From the NCBI GenBank assembly GCA_003367665.1, contig QKXI01000013.1, positions 1 to 64,000 on the forward strand: a stretch of DNA of 64,000 nt. Direction: 5' to 3'. Origin of the DNA: Leifsonia sp. ku-ls. Its GTDB lineage: Bacteria; Actinomycetota; Actinomycetes; Actinomycetales; Microbacteriaceae. Of this stretch, positions 16,300 through 26,474 are shown in pieces. Within the stretch, counting starts at the first letter, position 1, and every line of letters begins with the position of its first letter. The translations under genes and the position numbers were made by a program. Under the pieces are notes generated by a model that had not been told where the DNA came from, ran no database searches, and saw nothing but the letters and a program-made list of their open reading frames with translations.

Positions 16300-16740
16300 G
16301 TCCCCACACTTCCTGCCCCTCGACCGCCAATCAGGGGCTTCCCGTAATCTGTGGAGAACCGTGGCTTCCACAGGCGCCCCACCCGCGACACGCCCGGGTT
16401 GCAGCATTGCCGCCGATCTGGCAAACTTGTCTAGTTCAACATTTCGGGACGTGTGTGCAGGTGCGCGCGCTGACCGGATCACTGCCAGGCAGTGCATAGC
16501 CCCCCGCAAGGTCCACCAGCGATCGGCGGGTCGATGGTTAGGCCGCAGGCAGCAGGACACGCTCAATTCGACCACCGTCATGAGGCCAGGGGCTAACTCT
16601 GTGTCCTGAGCCGGGTGGTCCGGAGAGAGTTGACAGAAGAATAGTGGCGTTCCCCACGCGTACGTCGCACCGCGTCCAATGCGAAGAACGACTCGAGAGA
16701 GCCGTCTCGTACGACGCCATAACAAGAGAGAGAGTCAGAC
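16300..16740. other. 441-bp intergenic region upstream of rpsJ
   Basis: AT-richer than its surroundings and without a supported gene. It must contain the S10-operon promoter. TTGCCG (16407-16412), a 17-bp spacer and TCTAGT (16430-16435) is a weak candidate. TTGACA at 16630-16635 has no -10 at 16-19 bp. The last 20 nt carry AAGAGAGAGAG, a loose ribosome binding site for rpsJ. Confidence 0.5.
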
Positions 16741-17049
16741 ATGGCGGGACAGAAGATCCGCATTCGGCTTAAGTCGTATGACCACGAGGTCATCGACACC
16801 TCGGCGCGCAAGATCGTCGACACGGTGACCCGTGCAGGCGCGACCGTCGTCGGCCCGGTGCCCCTTCCCACCGAGAAGAACGTGGTCGTGGTGATCCGTT
16901 CGCCCCACAAGTACAAGGACAGCCGCGAGCACTTCGAGATGCGCACGCACAAGCGGCTGATCGACATCATCGACCCGACCCCGAAGGCCGTCGACTCGCT
17001 CATGCGTCTCGACCTGCCGGCGGACGTCAACATCGAGATCAAGCTCTAA
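16741..17049 (+). CDS. rpsJ: 30S ribosomal protein S10
   Basis: 102 aa, full length, from ATG 16741. [15 protein letters not shown] at the start and [18 protein letters not shown] near the middle are diagnostic; the latter includes the NusG/NusE contact surface for antitermination. First gene of the S10 operon, 14 bp before rplC. Confidence 0.98.
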   Translation: MAGQKIRIRLKSYDHEVIDTSARKIVDTVTRAGATVVGPVPLPTEKNVVVVIRSPHKYKDSREHFEMRTHKRLIDIIDPTPKAVDSLMRLDLPADVNIEIKL

Positions 17050-17063
17050 GGGGGAGTGCCGCC

Positions 17064-17723
17064 ATGTCCAACAACGAGACCAAGACTTCCAAGGGCCTCC
17101 TCGGCAAGAAGCTCGGCATGACCCAGGTCTGGGACGAGAACAACAAGCTCATCCCCGTGACCGTCATCGAGATCACGCCGAACGTCGTGACCCAGGTCCG
17201 CACCCCCGAGGCCGACGGCTACAACGCCGTCCAGATCGCCTACGGCCAGATCGACCCGCGCAAGGTCAACAAGCCGTCCGCCGGTCACTTCGAGAAGGCG
17301 GGCGTCACGCCGCGCCGTCACCTCACCGAGGTCCGCACCGCGGACGCCGCCGAGTACTCGGCCGGTCAGGAGCTCACCGTCGACGGCACCTTCGAGGCCG
17401 GCCAGCTGGTCGACGTCGTCGGCACCTCGAAGGGCAAGGGCTTCGCCGGTGTGATGAAGCGCCACAACTTCCAGGGCGTCTCCGCTTCGCACGGTGCGCA
17501 CCGCAACCACCGCAAGCCGGGCTCCATCGGCGCCTCCTCGACCCCGAGCCGTGTCTTCAAGGGCATGCGCATGGCCGGTCGCATGGGTGGCGAGCGCGTC
17601 ACCGTCCTGAACCTCAAGGTCCAGGCCGTCGACGCCGAGAAGGGCCTGCTGCTGGTCAAGGGAGCCGTCCCCGGCGCCCGTGGCCGCATCGTTTTCGTCC
17701 GCAACGCAGTGAAGGGGGCCTAA
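17064..17723 (+). CDS. rplC: 50S ribosomal protein L3
   Basis: 219 aa from ATG 17064 (GGGGGAG upstream). [14 protein letters not shown] and [25 protein letters not shown] (the peptidyl-transferase-facing loop with the Gln-equivalent region) are typical. Binds 23S rRNA early in 50S assembly. 5 bp before rplD. Confidence 0.97.
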   Translation: MSNNETKTSKGLLGKKLGMTQVWDENNKLIPVTVIEITPNVVTQVRTPEADGYNAVQIAYGQIDPRKVNKPSAGHFEKAGVTPRRHLTEVRTADAAEYSAGQELTVDGTFEAGQLVDVVGTSKGKGFAGVMKRHNFQGVSASHGAHRNHRKPGSIGASSTPSRVFKGMRMAGRMGGERVTVLNLKVQAVDAEKGLLLVKGAVPGARGRIVFVRNAVKGA

Positions 17724-17728
17724 GGTAA

Positions 17729-18379
17729 ATGGCTACCTCGATTGACGTCCTCGACCTCCAGGGCAAGAAGGCGGGCTCCGTCGAGCTTCCCGAGGCCCTG
17801 TTCGACGTCCAGACCAACATCCCGCTGATCCACCAGGTCGTCACGGCGCAGCTCGCCGCCGCCCGCCAGGGCACGCACAAGACCAAGGGTCGCGGCGAGG
17901 TCTCCGGCGCCGGCCGCAAGCCGTTCAAGCAGAAGGGCACCGGCCGCGCTCGTCAGGGCTCGATCCGCGCCCCCCAGATGACCGGTGGTGGCATCGTCCA
18001 CGGCCCGACGCCGCGCAACTACGCGCAGCGCACCCCGAAGAAGATGATCGCCGCTGCTCTGCTCGGCGCCCTCTCGGACCGCGCCCGCGGCGCCCGCCTG
18101 CACGCCGTCCAGGCCTTCACCGCCGGTGACGCGCCCTCGACCAAGGCCGTGGTGGAGCTGCTCAGCGGCATCGCGACCTCGAAGCACGTCCTCGTCGTGC
18201 TGGAGCGCGACGACGAGCTGGGCTTCAAGAGCGTCCGCAATATCCCGACCGTGCACGTGCTGACCTACGACCAGCTGAACGCCTACGACGTCCTGGTGAG
18301 CGACGACATCGTCTTCTCGCAGGCCGCGCTCGAGGGCTTCATCGCGAGCAAGACCCAGAAGGAAGAGGTGAACGCGTAA
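17729..18379 (+). CDS. rplD: 50S ribosomal protein L4
   Basis: 216 aa from ATG 17729. The exit-tunnel loop [22 protein letters not shown] is intact, with no macrolide-resistance-type deletion visible. In enterobacteria L4 represses the S10 operon; no matching leader is evident here. Its stop overlaps the rplW start (TAATG). Confidence 0.97.
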   Translation: MATSIDVLDLQGKKAGSVELPEALFDVQTNIPLIHQVVTAQLAAARQGTHKTKGRGEVSGAGRKPFKQKGTGRARQGSIRAPQMTGGGIVHGPTPRNYAQRTPKKMIAAALLGALSDRARGARLHAVQAFTAGDAPSTKAVVELLSGIATSKHVLVVLERDDELGFKSVRNIPTVHVLTYDQLNAYDVLVSDDIVFSQAALEGFIASKTQKEEVNA

Positions 18380-18678
18380 TGGCCGCCGTCAACAAGGACC
18401 CGCGCGACATCATCATCGCCCCGGTCGTCTCTGAGAAGAGCTACGGCCTGATCGACGAGGGCAAGTACACGTTCATCGTCGACCCGCGTTCGAACAAGAC
18501 CGAGATCAAGCTCGCCATCGAGTCGATCTTCAAGGTCGAGGTCGCGTCGATCAACACCCTGAACCGTCAGGGCAAGACCCGTCGCACCCGCTTCGGCATC
18601 GGCAAGCGCAAGGACACCAAGCGCGCCATCGTCACGCTGAAGTCCGGTTCCATCGACATCTTCACGGCCGTCGGCTGA
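18379..18678 (+). CDS. rplW: 50S ribosomal protein L23
   Basis: 99 aa from ATG 18379. [21 protein letters not shown] is the family start, and the [16 protein letters not shown] loop is the tunnel extension. L23 forms the docking site for SRP and trigger factor at the exit port. 24 bp before rplB. Confidence 0.97.
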   Translation: MAAVNKDPRDIIIAPVVSEKSYGLIDEGKYTFIVDPRSNKTEIKLAIESIFKVEVASINTLNRQGKTRRTRFGIGKRKDTKRAIVTLKSGSIDIFTAVG

Positions 18679-18702
18679 GCGAAGGACTAGAGGAAGACAG
18701 AC

Positions 18703-19542
18703 ATGGCTATTCGTAACTACAAGCCCACGACCCCCGGTCGTCGCGGCTCCTCGGTCGCCGACTTCGCCGAGATCACCCGCTCGACGCCGGAGAAGTCCCT
18801 TCTCCGTCCGCTGTCGAAGACCGGTGGCCGCAACAACCAGGGCCGCATCACGACCCGTCACATCGGTGGTGGCCACAAGCGCCAGTACCGTGTGATCGAC
18901 TTCCGTCGCAACGACAAGGACGGCGTCAACGCCAAGGTCGCGCACATCGAGTACGACCCGAACCGCACCGCGCGCATCGCGCTGCTGCACTTCGTGGACG
19001 GCACCAAGCGCTACATCCTGGCGCCGGCCGGCCTCAAGCAGGGCGACGTCGTCGAGTCGGGCGCCGGCGCCGACATCAAGCCGGGCAACAACCTGCCGCT
19101 GCGCAACATCCCGACCGGTACCGTCGTGCACGCGATCGAGCTGAAGCCGGGCGGCGGCGCGAAGCTCGCCCGTTCGGCCGGTTCGTCCGTCCGCCTGGTG
19201 GCGAAGGACGGCCCGTACGCCCAGCTGCGCCTCCCCTCCGGCGAGGTCCGCAACGTGGACGCCCGCTGCCGCGCCACCATCGGCGAGGTCGGCAACGCCG
19301 AGCAGTCGAACATCAACTGGGGCAAGGCCGGCCGCATGCGCTGGAAGGGCGTGCGCCCGACGGTCCGCGGTGTCGCGATGAACCCGATCGACCACCCGCA
19401 CGGTGGTGGTGAGGGCAAGACCTCCGGTGGACGCCACCCGGTCAGCCCGTGGGGTCAGAAGGAAGGCCGCACGCGCCACCCCAACAAGGAAAGCGACAAG
19501 CTCATCGTCCGCCGCCGTAACGCCGGCAAGAAGCGCAAGTAG
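18703..19542 (+). CDS. rplB: 50S ribosomal protein L2
   Basis: 279 aa from ATG 18703. The C-terminal [13 protein letters not shown] and [10 protein letters not shown] segment, which includes the conserved His needed for subunit joining and peptidyl transfer, is complete. Standard length. Confidence 0.98.
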   Translation: MAIRNYKPTTPGRRGSSVADFAEITRSTPEKSLLRPLSKTGGRNNQGRITTRHIGGGHKRQYRVIDFRRNDKDGVNAKVAHIEYDPNRTARIALLHFVDGTKRYILAPAGLKQGDVVESGAGADIKPGNNLPLRNIPTGTVVHAIELKPGGGAKLARSAGSSVRLVAKDGPYAQLRLPSGEVRNVDARCRATIGEVGNAEQSNINWGKAGRMRWKGVRPTVRGVAMNPIDHPHGGGEGKTSGGRHPVSPWGQKEGRTRHPNKESDKLIVRRRNAGKKRK

Positions 19543-19554
19543 GAGTTCGAGAAG

Positions 19555-19836
19555 ATGCCACGCAGTCTCAAGAAGGGCCCCTTCGTCGACGAGCACCTGT
19601 TTCGCAAGGTGGTCGCCGCGAACGAGGCCAACAGCAAGAACGTGATCAAGACCTGGTCGCGCCGCTCGATGATCGTCCCGGCCATGCTGGGTCACACCAT
19701 CGCGGTGCACGACGGTCGCAAGCACATCCCGGTGTTCGTCACCGAGACCATGGTCGGCCACAAGCTCGGCGAGTTCGCGCCGACCCGCACCTTCCGTGGA
19801 CACGTGAAGGACGACAAGAAGGGTCGTCGCCGCTGA
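19555..19836 (+). CDS. rpsS: 30S ribosomal protein S19
   Basis: 93 aa from ATG 19555 (AGGAGTTCGAGAAG upstream). [15 protein letters not shown] and [16 protein letters not shown] are signature segments. Head protein that pairs with S13. 25 bp before rplV. Confidence 0.98.
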   Translation: MPRSLKKGPFVDEHLFRKVVAANEANSKNVIKTWSRRSMIVPAMLGHTIAVHDGRKHIPVFVTETMVGHKLGEFAPTRTFRGHVKDDKKGRRR

Positions 19837-19861
19837 CGCGGTGACGAGTAGGAGGAGAGAA

Positions 19862-20254
19862 ATGGTGGAGTCGATCGCCCGCGTGCGACACATCCGCGTC
19901 ACCCCCATGAAGGCCCGCCGCGTCGTCAACATGATCCGCGGCAAGCAGGCCCAGGAGGCCCTGGCCATCCTGAAGTTCGCGCCCCAGGGTGCGAGTGAGC
20001 CGGTCTACAAGCTCGTCGCCTCGGCGATCGCCAACGCGCGCGTCAAGGCGGACCAGAGCAACACCTACCTGGACGAGCAGGACCTGTACGTGAGCCGCGC
20101 CTTCGTGGACGAGGGCACCACCCTCAAGCGGTTCCAGCCGCGTGCACAGGGCCGTGCCTTCCGCATCAACAAGCGCACCAGCCACATCACGATCGTCCTC
20201 GCGACGCCGGATGAGGTCGAGGACGCGAAGGCTACGAAGAAGGCGAGCAAGTAA
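19862..20254 (+). CDS. rplV: 50S ribosomal protein L22
   Basis: 130 aa from ATG 19862, chosen over an in-frame GTG at 19841 because AGGAGGAGAGA lies just before this ATG and would be inside the gene otherwise. [20 protein letters not shown] is the family start; the beta-hairpin tip ([18 protein letters not shown]) reaches the exit tunnel. Stop overlaps rpsC (TAATG). Confidence 0.97.
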   Translation: MVESIARVRHIRVTPMKARRVVNMIRGKQAQEALAILKFAPQGASEPVYKLVASAIANARVKADQSNTYLDEQDLYVSRAFVDEGTTLKRFQPRAQGRAFRINKRTSHITIVLATPDEVEDAKATKKASK

Positions 20255-21021
20255 TGGGCCAGAAAGTCAACCCGTACGGCTTCCGTCTGGGCATCACCAC
20301 CGACCACGTGTCGCGGTGGTTCTCGGACAGCACCAAGCCGGGTCAGCGTTACAGCGACTACCTCGCCGAGGACGTCAAGATCCGCCGTCTGCTGCAGACG
20401 TCGCTCGACCGCGCGGGCGTGTCCCGCATCGAGATCGAGCGCACCCGTGACCGCGTCCGCGTCGACATCCACACCGCCCGCCCGGGCATCGTGATCGGTC
20501 GTCGTGGCGCCGAGGCCGAGCGCATCCGCGCCGACCTCGAGAAGCTCACCGGCAAGCAGATCCAGCTGAACATCCTCGAGGTGAAGAACCCCGAGGCCGA
20601 CGCCCAGCTCGTCGCGCAGGGCATCGCCGAGCAGCTCTCCGCCCGCGTGGCCTTCCGCCGCGCGATGCGCAAGGGTCTGCAGGGCGCGCAGCGCGCCGGC
20701 GCCAAGGGTGTCCGCATCCAGGTGTCCGGCCGTCTCGGCGGCGCCGAGATGAGCCGCTCCGAGTTCTACCGCGAGGGTCGTGTGCCGCTGCACACGCTCC
20801 GCGCCAACATCGACTACGGCTTCTACGAGGCCAAGACCACCTTCGGTCGCATCGGTGTCAAGGTGTGGATCTACAAGGGCGACATCACGAACAAGGAACT
20901 GGCCCGCGAGCAGGCGAACGTCAAGCCGTCCCGCGAGCGCAACGACCGTCCGCGCCGCGGTGGCCGGGGCAACGCCCCCGCCGCCGAGACCGCGCCGGCC
21001 GCAGCAGGAGTTGAGGCATAA
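20254..21021 (+). CDS. rpsC: 30S ribosomal protein S3
   Basis: 255 aa from ATG 20254. [14 protein letters not shown] start, KH domain with [13 protein letters not shown] (about 81-93), then the S3 C-terminal domain (KVWIYKGDI). The last 30 residues are a basic then Pro/Ala-rich tail ([21 protein letters not shown]), one of several low-complexity tails in this operon. Confidence 0.97.
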   Translation: MGQKVNPYGFRLGITTDHVSRWFSDSTKPGQRYSDYLAEDVKIRRLLQTSLDRAGVSRIEIERTRDRVRVDIHTARPGIVIGRRGAEAERIRADLEKLTGKQIQLNILEVKNPEADAQLVAQGIAEQLSARVAFRRAMRKGLQGAQRAGAKGVRIQVSGRLGGAEMSRSEFYREGRVPLHTLRANIDYGFYEAKTTFGRIGVKVWIYKGDITNKELAREQANVKPSRERNDRPRRGGRGNAPAAETAPAAAGVEA

Positions 21022-21023
21022 CC

Positions 21024-21443
21024 ATGTTGATCCCACGCAGAGTCAAGCACCGCAAGCAGCACCACCCCGGCCGTAGCGGCCAGGCGACCGGTGGCACGAA
21101 GGTCTCCTTCGGCGAGTTCGGCATCCAGGCCCTGACCCCCGCTTACGTGACCAACCGTCAGATCGAGTCCGCTCGTATCGCCATGACGCGTCACATCAAG
21201 CGTGGCGGCAAGGTGTGGATCAACATCTACCCCGACCGTCCGCTCACGAAGAAGCCGGCCGAGACCCGAATGGGTTCCGGTAAGGGTTCGCCGGAGTGGT
21301 GGGTCGCCAACGTCAAGCCGGGTCGGGTCCTCTTCGAGGTCTCGGGCGTCTCCGAGCAGCTCGCTCGTGAGGCCATGACCCGTGCAATCCACAAGCTGCC
21401 CCTCAAGGCACGCATCATCAAGCGCGAGGAGGGCGACGCGTAA
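21024..21443 (+). CDS. rplP: 50S ribosomal protein L16
   Basis: 139 aa from ATG 21024. [19 protein letters not shown] and [22 protein letters not shown] are diagnostic. Sits near the A-site tRNA elbow. Stop overlaps the rpmC ATG. Confidence 0.98.
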   Translation: MLIPRRVKHRKQHHPGRSGQATGGTKVSFGEFGIQALTPAYVTNRQIESARIAMTRHIKRGGKVWINIYPDRPLTKKPAETRMGSGKGSPEWWVANVKPGRVLFEVSGVSEQLAREAMTRAIHKLPLKARIIKREEGDA

Positions 21444-21766
21444 TGGCGATCGGATCCAAGGAGCTTGCCCCGAGCGAGCTCGACACTTTCGAAGACGAGC
21501 GTCTCGTCGACGAGCTGAAGAAGGCCAAGGAGGAGCTGTTCAACCTGCGCTTCCAGTCGGCCACTGGCCAGCTCGAGAGCCACGGCCGCCTGCGCGCCGT
21601 GAAGCGCGACATCGCTCGCATCTACACCGTGATCCGCGAGCGTGAGCTCGGGATCCGGGCGACCCCGGCCCCGGCCGAGGCCGCGCCGGCCGAGAAGAAG
21701 AAGTCCCGCAGCAAGAAGGCCGACGCCGCTCCTGCTGAGGACACCACGAATGAGGAGGCCAAGTAA
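21443..21766 (+). CDS. rpmC: 50S ribosomal protein L29 with a C-terminal extension
   Basis: 107 aa from ATG 21443, against the usual 60-75. The core ([27 protein letters not shown]...[14 protein letters not shown]) ends near residue 72. The rest is an Ala/Pro/Glu/Lys tail ([17 protein letters not shown]...). The tail is probably disordered and outside the ribosome core. Stop overlaps the rpsQ ATG. Confidence 0.96.
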   Translation: MAIGSKELAPSELDTFEDERLVDELKKAKEELFNLRFQSATGQLESHGRLRAVKRDIARIYTVIRERELGIRATPAPAEAAPAEKKKSRSKKADAAPAEDTTNEEAK

Positions 21767-22071
21767 TGGCTGAGACCACCAAGGCCGCGGCCGCGGAGTC
21801 GACGGCCGACGAGGCCGTCGTCCGCGGGTACCGCAAGGCCCGTCGCGGCTACGTCGTCAGCGACAAGATGGACAAGACCATCGTCGTCGAGGTCGAGGAC
21901 CGCGTGAAGCACCCCCTGTACGGCAAGGTCATCCGCCGCACCTCCAAGGTGAAGGCGCACGACGAGAACAACACCGCCGGCATCGGCGACCTCGTTCTCA
22001 TCAACGAGACCCGCCCGCTGAGCGCCAGCAAGCGCTGGAGGCTCGTGGAGATTCTGGAGAAGGCGAAGTGA
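21766..22071 (+). CDS. rpsQ: 30S ribosomal protein S17 with an N-terminal extension
   Basis: 101 aa from ATG 21766. An Ala/Thr/Glu-rich N-terminus (1-20) precedes the OB-fold core ([23 protein letters not shown]...[11 protein letters not shown]). The start overlaps the rpmC stop, supporting that the extension is translated. Overlaps rplN by 4 bp (GTGA). Confidence 0.96.
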   Translation: MAETTKAAAAESTADEAVVRGYRKARRGYVVSDKMDKTIVVEVEDRVKHPLYGKVIRRTSKVKAHDENNTAGIGDLVLINETRPLSASKRWRLVEILEKAK

Positions 22072-22436
22072 TCCAGCAGGAATCCCGACTCAAGGTCGCC
22101 GACAACACCGGCGCCAAGGAGCTCCTCGCGATCCGCGTGCTCGGCGGCTCCAGCCGTCGCTACGCCGGCCTGGGCGACGTCATCGTCGCCACGGTCAAGG
22201 ACGCGATCCCGGGTGGGAACGTCAAGAAGGGCGACGTCGTCAAGGCGGTCGTCGTGCGTGTTCGCAAGAACACCCGCCGCCCGGACGGCTCCTACATCAA
22301 GTTCGACGAGAACGCCGCGGTCATCCTGAAGAACGACGGTGACCCCCGCGGCACGCGCATCTTCGGACCGGTCGGCCGCGAGCTCCGCGACAAGAAGTTC
22401 ATGAAGATCATCTCGCTCGCACCGGAGGTGCTGTAA
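22068..22436 (+). CDS. rplN: 50S ribosomal protein L14
   Basis: 122 aa from GTG 22068. [18 protein letters not shown] and [14 protein letters not shown] are diagnostic; full family length. Binds the 50S side of the intersubunit bridges and RsfS. 3 bp before rplX. Confidence 0.98.
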   Translation: MIQQESRLKVADNTGAKELLAIRVLGGSSRRYAGLGDVIVATVKDAIPGGNVKKGDVVKAVVVRVRKNTRRPDGSYIKFDENAAVILKNDGDPRGTRIFGPVGRELRDKKFMKIISLAPEVL

Positions 22437-22439
22437 CCC

Positions 22440-22799
22440 ATGGCGAACATCAAGAAGGGCGACCTGGTCCAGGTCATCTCGGGCCGCTCGCAGGCCCGCG
22501 GCGGTGACCGTGGCAAGCAGGGCAAGGTCATCGAGGTTCTCGTCGAGCAGAACCGCGTGATCGTCGAGGGTGTCAACTTCGTGACGAAGCACGTGCGCGT
22601 CGGCCAGACGCAGCGCGGCACGAAGACCGGCGGCATCGAGACCCACGAGGCCCCGATCCACGTCTCCAACGTGGCGCTGGTCGACCCCGAGACCAAGAAG
22701 CCGACCCGCGTCGGCTTCCGCGAAGAGAGTGTCACGAAGGACGGCGTCACCAAGACGGTCCGCGTTCGTTACGCCAAGAAGTCTGGTAAGGACCTGTAA
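22440..22799 (+). CDS. rplX: 50S ribosomal protein L24
   Basis: 119 aa from ATG 22440. KOW motif: [30 protein letters not shown] (split across residues 3-32), then VNFVTKHVR. Early 50S assembly initiator. Stop overlaps the rplE ATG. Confidence 0.97.
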   Translation: MANIKKGDLVQVISGRSQARGGDRGKQGKVIEVLVEQNRVIVEGVNFVTKHVRVGQTQRGTKTGGIETHEAPIHVSNVALVDPETKKPTRVGFREESVTKDGVTKTVRVRYAKKSGKDL

Positions 22800-23386
22800 T
22801 GACCGACACTGCAGTGGAGACTGGCAAAATCCAGCCCCGCCTCAAGCAGAAGTACAAGAACGAGATCGCCAAGCAGCTGCAGAGCGACTTCGGCTTCACG
22901 AACGTGCACCAGGTGCCCGGCCTCGTGAAGATCGTCGTCAACATGGGCGTCGGCGAGGCGGCTCGTGACGGCAAGGTGATCGACGGCGCGGTCAACGACC
23001 TCACCCTGATCACCGGCCAGAAGCCGCAGGTCACGAAGGCCCGCAAGTCCATCGCGCAGTTCAAGCTGCGCGAGGGCCAGCCGATCGGTGCGCACGTCAC
23101 GCTGCGCGGCGACCGGATGTGGGAGTTCCTCGACCGCCTGCTCACGCTGGCGCTGCCCCGAATCCGCGACTTCCGCGGCCTCTCGGACAAGCAGTTCGAC
23201 GGCAACGGCAACTACACGTTCGGTCTCACGGAGCAGTCGATGTTCCACGAGATCAACCAGGACCGCATCGACCGCGTCCGCGGCATGGACATCACCGTGG
23301 TGACCACCGCCAAGAACGACGACGAGGGCCGCGCGCTGCTCAAGCAGCTCGGCTTCCCGTTCCGTTCCTCCGACGCGGCCAACTGA
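22799..23386 (+). CDS. rplE: 50S ribosomal protein L5
   Basis: 195 aa from ATG 22799. [33 protein letters not shown] and [20 protein letters not shown] are all present. Binds 5S rRNA. A hairpin and 100-bp gap follow, and no rpsN (S14) lies before rpsH. Confidence 0.98.
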   Translation: MTDTAVETGKIQPRLKQKYKNEIAKQLQSDFGFTNVHQVPGLVKIVVNMGVGEAARDGKVIDGAVNDLTLITGQKPQVTKARKSIAQFKLREGQPIGAHVTLRGDRMWEFLDRLLTLALPRIRDFRGLSDKQFDGNGNYTFGLTEQSMFHEINQDRIDRVRGMDITVVTTAKNDDEGRALLKQLGFPFRSSDAAN

Positions 23387-23395
23387 GGCCCACCT

Positions 23396-23421
23396 GCGGG
23401 CCGGCCGTCCGGCCGGCCCGC
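23396..23421 (+). terminator. GC-rich hairpin between rplE and rpsH
   Basis: GCGGGCCGGCC and GGCCGGCCCGC with a GTCC loop. It occupies the place where type Z rpsN sits in many relatives. It may be a partial terminator or a processing site. Confidence 0.55.
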
Positions 23422-23486
23422 TTCCACCACAGGTCGTCAGTCGTGTAACGGCTGAACGAAACCTGGTGACCAAAGGAAAAACCGAA

Positions 23487-23885
23487 ATGACCATGACAGA
23501 TCCGGTCGCAGACATGCTGACCAGACTGCGCAACGCGAACTCGGCTCACCACGACACCGTGTCGATGCCGCACTCGAAGCTCAAGGCGCACATCGCCGAG
23601 ATCCTCACCACCGAGGGCTACATCTCCGGCTGGGAGGTCACCGACGCCCGCGTCGGCAAGACCCTGACGCTGAAGCTCAAGTTCGGTCCGAACCGCGAGC
23701 GTTCCATCGCCGGTATCAAGCGCGTCTCGAAGCCCGGCCTTCGCGTCTACGCGAAGTCCACGGAGCTCCCCAAGGTGCTCGGCGGGCTCGGCGTCGCCAT
23801 CCTGTCCACCTCCTCCGGTCTGCTCACGGACCGTCAGGCTGAGAAGAAGGGCGTGGGTGGGGAAGTCCTCGCCTACGTGTGGTAA
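23487..23885 (+). CDS. rpsH: 30S ribosomal protein S8
   Basis: 132 aa from ATG 23487, chosen over an in-frame GTG at 23466 because AAAGGAAAAA lies between them and [18 protein letters not shown] is the family start. The C-terminal VSTSSGLLT-type segment ([14 protein letters not shown]) and the VLAYVW end are typical. Represses the spc operon in enterobacteria. Confidence 0.97.
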   Translation: MTMTDPVADMLTRLRNANSAHHDTVSMPHSKLKAHIAEILTTEGYISGWEVTDARVGKTLTLKLKFGPNRERSIAGIKRVSKPGLRVYAKSTELPKVLGGLGVAILSTSSGLLTDRQAEKKGVGGEVLAYVW

Positions 23886-23891
23886 TCCGCC

Positions 23892-24428
23892 ATGTCGCGT
23901 ATTGGAAGACTGCCCATCGACATCCCGGCAGGGGTCGATGTGAAGATCGACGGCCAGGCCGTCACCGTCAAGGGCCCGAAGGGTGAGCTGAGCCTCACCG
24001 TCGCCAGCCCGATCGAGGTCAAGCTGGAGGAGAACCAGGTCCTGGTGACCCGTCCGGACGACGAGCGCGAGTCGCGTTCGCTGCACGGCCTGACCCGCAC
24101 CCTCATCAACAACCAGATCATCGGCGTCACCCAGGGCTACTCCAAGGGCCTGGAGATCGTCGGCACCGGTTACCGCGTGGTCCAGAAGGGCGCGGCCGTG
24201 GAGTTCGCGCTCGGCTTCTCGCACCCGGTGACCGTCGAGCCGCCGGCCGGGATCACCTTCACGGTCGAGGGCAACAACCGCCTCACCGTGGCCGGGATCG
24301 ACAAGCAGGCCGTCGGTGAGGTCGCCGCGAACATCCGCAAGATCCGCAAGCCCGAGCCGTACAAGGGCAAGGGTGTGCGCTACGCCGGCGAGGTCGTTCG
24401 TCGCAAGGCCGGAAAGGCTGGTAAGTAA
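23892..24428 (+). CDS. rplF: 50S ribosomal protein L6
   Basis: 178 aa from ATG 23892. [15 protein letters not shown] start; two repeated alpha/beta domains; C-terminal [16 protein letters not shown]. Near the factor-binding region. 2 bp before rplR. Confidence 0.98.
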   Translation: MSRIGRLPIDIPAGVDVKIDGQAVTVKGPKGELSLTVASPIEVKLEENQVLVTRPDDERESRSLHGLTRTLINNQIIGVTQGYSKGLEIVGTGYRVVQKGAAVEFALGFSHPVTVEPPAGITFTVEGNNRLTVAGIDKQAVGEVAANIRKIRKPEPYKGKGVRYAGEVVRRKAGKAGK

Positions 24429-24430
24429 TC

Positions 24431-24802
24431 ATGGCTCTGGGTACCAGAGGAAAGAGCAAGGCGGCCGCTCGCGACCGCCGTCACACCCGCCTTCGCAAGA
24501 AGATCGAGGGCACCGCGGTCCGTCCGCGCCTGGTCGTCACCCGTTCGGCCCGCCACGTCTTCGTGCAGGTCGTCGACGACGCGAAGGGCCACACGCTGGC
24601 CTCGGCGTCGACCATGGAGGCGGACCTGCGCAGCTTCGACGGTGACAAGACCGCCAAGGCCCGCAAGGTCGGCGAGCTCGTGGCCGAGCGCGCGAAGAGC
24701 GCCGGTGTCGAGGCCGTCGTGTTCGACCGCGGAGGCAGCAAGTACGCCGGCCGCGTCGCCGCTGTCGCCGAGGGCGCTCGAGAGGGCGGACTGAACCTGT
24801 GA
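24431..24802 (+). CDS. rplR: 50S ribosomal protein L18
   Basis: 123 aa from ATG 24431. [19 protein letters not shown] and [24 protein letters not shown] are diagnostic. Binds 5S rRNA with L5. Overlaps rpsE by 4 bp (GTGA). Confidence 0.97.
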   Translation: MALGTRGKSKAAARDRRHTRLRKKIEGTAVRPRLVVTRSARHVFVQVVDDAKGHTLASASTMEADLRSFDGDKTAKARKVGELVAERAKSAGVEAVVFDRGGSKYAGRVAAVAEGAREGGLNL

Positions 24803-25521
24803 GCGACGAGAACAACAAGGAGCAGACCGTGGCCGACCAGGTAACGGACAGCGCGCAGCCGGTCGAGACCGCTGCGTCCACCGACAACAACACCACCAGC
24901 CGTGGTGAGCGTGAGCCCCGCCGTGGCGGTCGCGACCGCAACCAGGGCCGTGGTGACCGCGGCAGCCGTGACGCCGACAAGAGCCAGTTCCTGGAGCGCG
25001 TCGTCACCATCAACCGCGTCTCCAAGGTCGTGAAGGGTGGTCGTCGCTTCAGCTTCACCGCTCTCGTGGTCGTCGGCGACGGCAACGGCCTGGTGGGCGT
25101 CGGCTACGGCAAGGCCCGTGAGGTGCCGCTGGCGATCTCGAAGGGCGTCGAGGAGGCGAAGAAGAACTTCTTCCGCGTCCCGCGCGTCGGCAACACCATC
25201 CCGCACCCGGTGCAGGGTGAGGCCGCCGCCGGTGTGGTCCTCCTGCGTCCGGCCGCCGCCGGTACCGGTGTTATCGCCGGTGGCCCGGTGCGCGCCGTGC
25301 TCGAGTGCGCCGGCATCCACGACGTCCTGAGCAAGTCGCTCGGCTCGTCGAACACGATCAACATCGTGCACGCGACCGTCGAGGCGCTGCAGCAGCTCGA
25401 GGAGCCCCGTGCCGTCGCTGCCCGCCGTGGTCTCGACTACGACCAGGTGGCCCCGGCTCGCCTGCTGCGTGCCGAGGCTGAGGCGGCCGAGGCCGCCGCG
25501 ACCGCGAAGGCAGGTGCCTGA
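24799..25521 (+). CDS. rpsE: 30S ribosomal protein S5 with a long N-terminal extension
   Basis: 240 aa from GTG 24799. Residues 1-55 are acidic then Arg/Gly-rich ([21 protein letters not shown]). The core starts at [23 protein letters not shown] (double-stranded RNA-binding domain), and [15 protein letters not shown] follows. A 16-residue window (12-27 of the core) includes spectinomycin-contact positions with no visible change. The coupled start supports the full extension. Confidence 0.96.
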   Translation: MSDENNKEQTVADQVTDSAQPVETAASTDNNTTSRGEREPRRGGRDRNQGRGDRGSRDADKSQFLERVVTINRVSKVVKGGRRFSFTALVVVGDGNGLVGVGYGKAREVPLAISKGVEEAKKNFFRVPRVGNTIPHPVQGEAAAGVVLLRPAAAGTGVIAGGPVRAVLECAGIHDVLSKSLGSSNTINIVHATVEALQQLEEPRAVAARRGLDYDQVAPARLLRAEAEAAEAAATAKAGA

Positions 25522-25706
25522 TGGCTGCGCGTCTGAAGATCACGCAGATCAAGTCGAAAGTGAGCGAGAAGCAGAACCAGCGCGACACGCTGCGCAGTCT
25601 GGGACTGAAGCGCATCGGTGACGTCGTCGTCCGCGAGGACACCCCGCAGAACCGCGGGTACGTCAACACCGTCGCTCACCTGGTGAAGGTTGAGGAGATC
25701 GACTAA
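25521..25706 (+). CDS. rpmD: 50S ribosomal protein L30
   Basis: 61 aa from ATG 25521. [19 protein letters not shown] and [20 protein letters not shown] match the family, with normal length. Stop overlaps rplO (TAATG). Confidence 0.97.
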   Translation: MAARLKITQIKSKVSEKQNQRDTLRSLGLKRIGDVVVREDTPQNRGYVNTVAHLVKVEEID

Positions 25707-26398
25707 TGGCTGACGAGAAGGCCACCACCGAGGCCGCCGAGTCGGCGGTCGAGAAGAAGGCTCCGGCCAAGAAGGCTCCGGCGAAGAAGGCTCCGGCCGC
25801 CGCCGCTGCCGACAAGCCGGCCGCCGAGAAGAAGGCGCCCGCCAAGAAGGCTCCGGCCAAGGCTGCCTCCGAGAAGGCCGCCGCCGACAAGGCGGACGAC
25901 ACCGTCGCGGAGAAGCCGGCCAAGAAGGCCGCCGCCAAGAAGGACGTCGCGGAGCCCCGCGAGCAGGTCCTGAAGGTGCACCACCTCCGCCCGGCCGCCG
26001 GCGCCAAGAAGGACCGGACCCGCGTCGGACGCGGTGAGGGCTCGAAGGGTAAGACGGCCGGCCGCGGCACCAAGGGAACCAAGGCGCGCTACCAGGTGCG
26101 TCCCGGCTTCCAGGGCGGTCAGCTTCCGCTGCACATGCGTGCGCCGAAGCTGCGCGGCTTCAAGAACCCGTTCCGCGTCGAGTACCAGGTCGTGAACCTG
26201 GAGAAGCTCGCCGAGCTGTACCCGGCCGGCGGTGACGTCACCGTCGCCGACCTGGTCGCCAAGGGTGCCGTTCGCAAGAACGAAAAGGTCAAGGTTCTCG
26301 GTAACGGGGACATTGCGGTTAAGCTGAACGTTGCGGTCGACAAGGTCTCCGGCTCTGCTGAGCAGAAGATCGTCGCCGCTGGTGGTTCCGTCAAGTAG
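25706..26398 (+). CDS. rplO: 50S ribosomal protein L15 with an H1-like lysine-rich N-terminal extension
   Basis: 230 aa from ATG 25706, about 80-85 residues longer than usual. Residues 1-85 are almost only Ala, Lys, Pro, Glu and Asp, with repeated [10 protein letters not shown] units like the tail of histone H1 or mycobacterial HupB. The L15 core begins at [20 protein letters not shown] and is complete ([34 protein letters not shown]). The TAATG overlap with rpmD and the absence of a ribosome binding site before the core argue that the extension is translated. Confidence 0.95.
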   Translation: MADEKATTEAAESAVEKKAPAKKAPAKKAPAAAAADKPAAEKKAPAKKAPAKAASEKAAADKADDTVAEKPAKKAAAKKDVAEPREQVLKVHHLRPAAGAKKDRTRVGRGEGSKGKTAGRGTKGTKARYQVRPGFQGGQLPLHMRAPKLRGFKNPFRVEYQVVNLEKLAELYPAGGDVTVADLVAKGAVRKNEKVKVLGNGDIAVKLNVAVDKVSGSAEQKIVAAGGSVK

Positions 26399-26416
26399 CC
26401 ATCCGTACAGCAGTCG

Positions 26417-26448
26417 AGTCGGGTGGCCGGGAGACCGGCCACCCGACT
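26417..26448 (+). terminator. 14-bp hairpin between rplO and secY
   Basis: AGTCGGGTGGCCGG pairs perfectly with CCGGCCACCCGACT around GAGA. No T-run follows, so it may attenuate rather than stop transcription before secY. Confidence 0.65.
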
Positions 26449-26474
26449 GACTCTTAGGAAAGCAGGACGCAGGA

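Noticed and set aside
16630-16635. TTGACA as the -35 of an rpsJ promoter
   Set aside because: No TANNNT-like -10 occurs 16-19 bp downstream.
16300-16725. 142-codon N-terminal extension of the DUF559-type protein
   Set aside because: Upstream residues look non-coding, and ATG 16299 has a good ribosome binding site and a normal family-like start.
18283-19968. 561-codon minus-strand ORF opposite rplW, rplB and rpsS
   Set aside because: Antisense shadow of strongly biased ribosomal genes.
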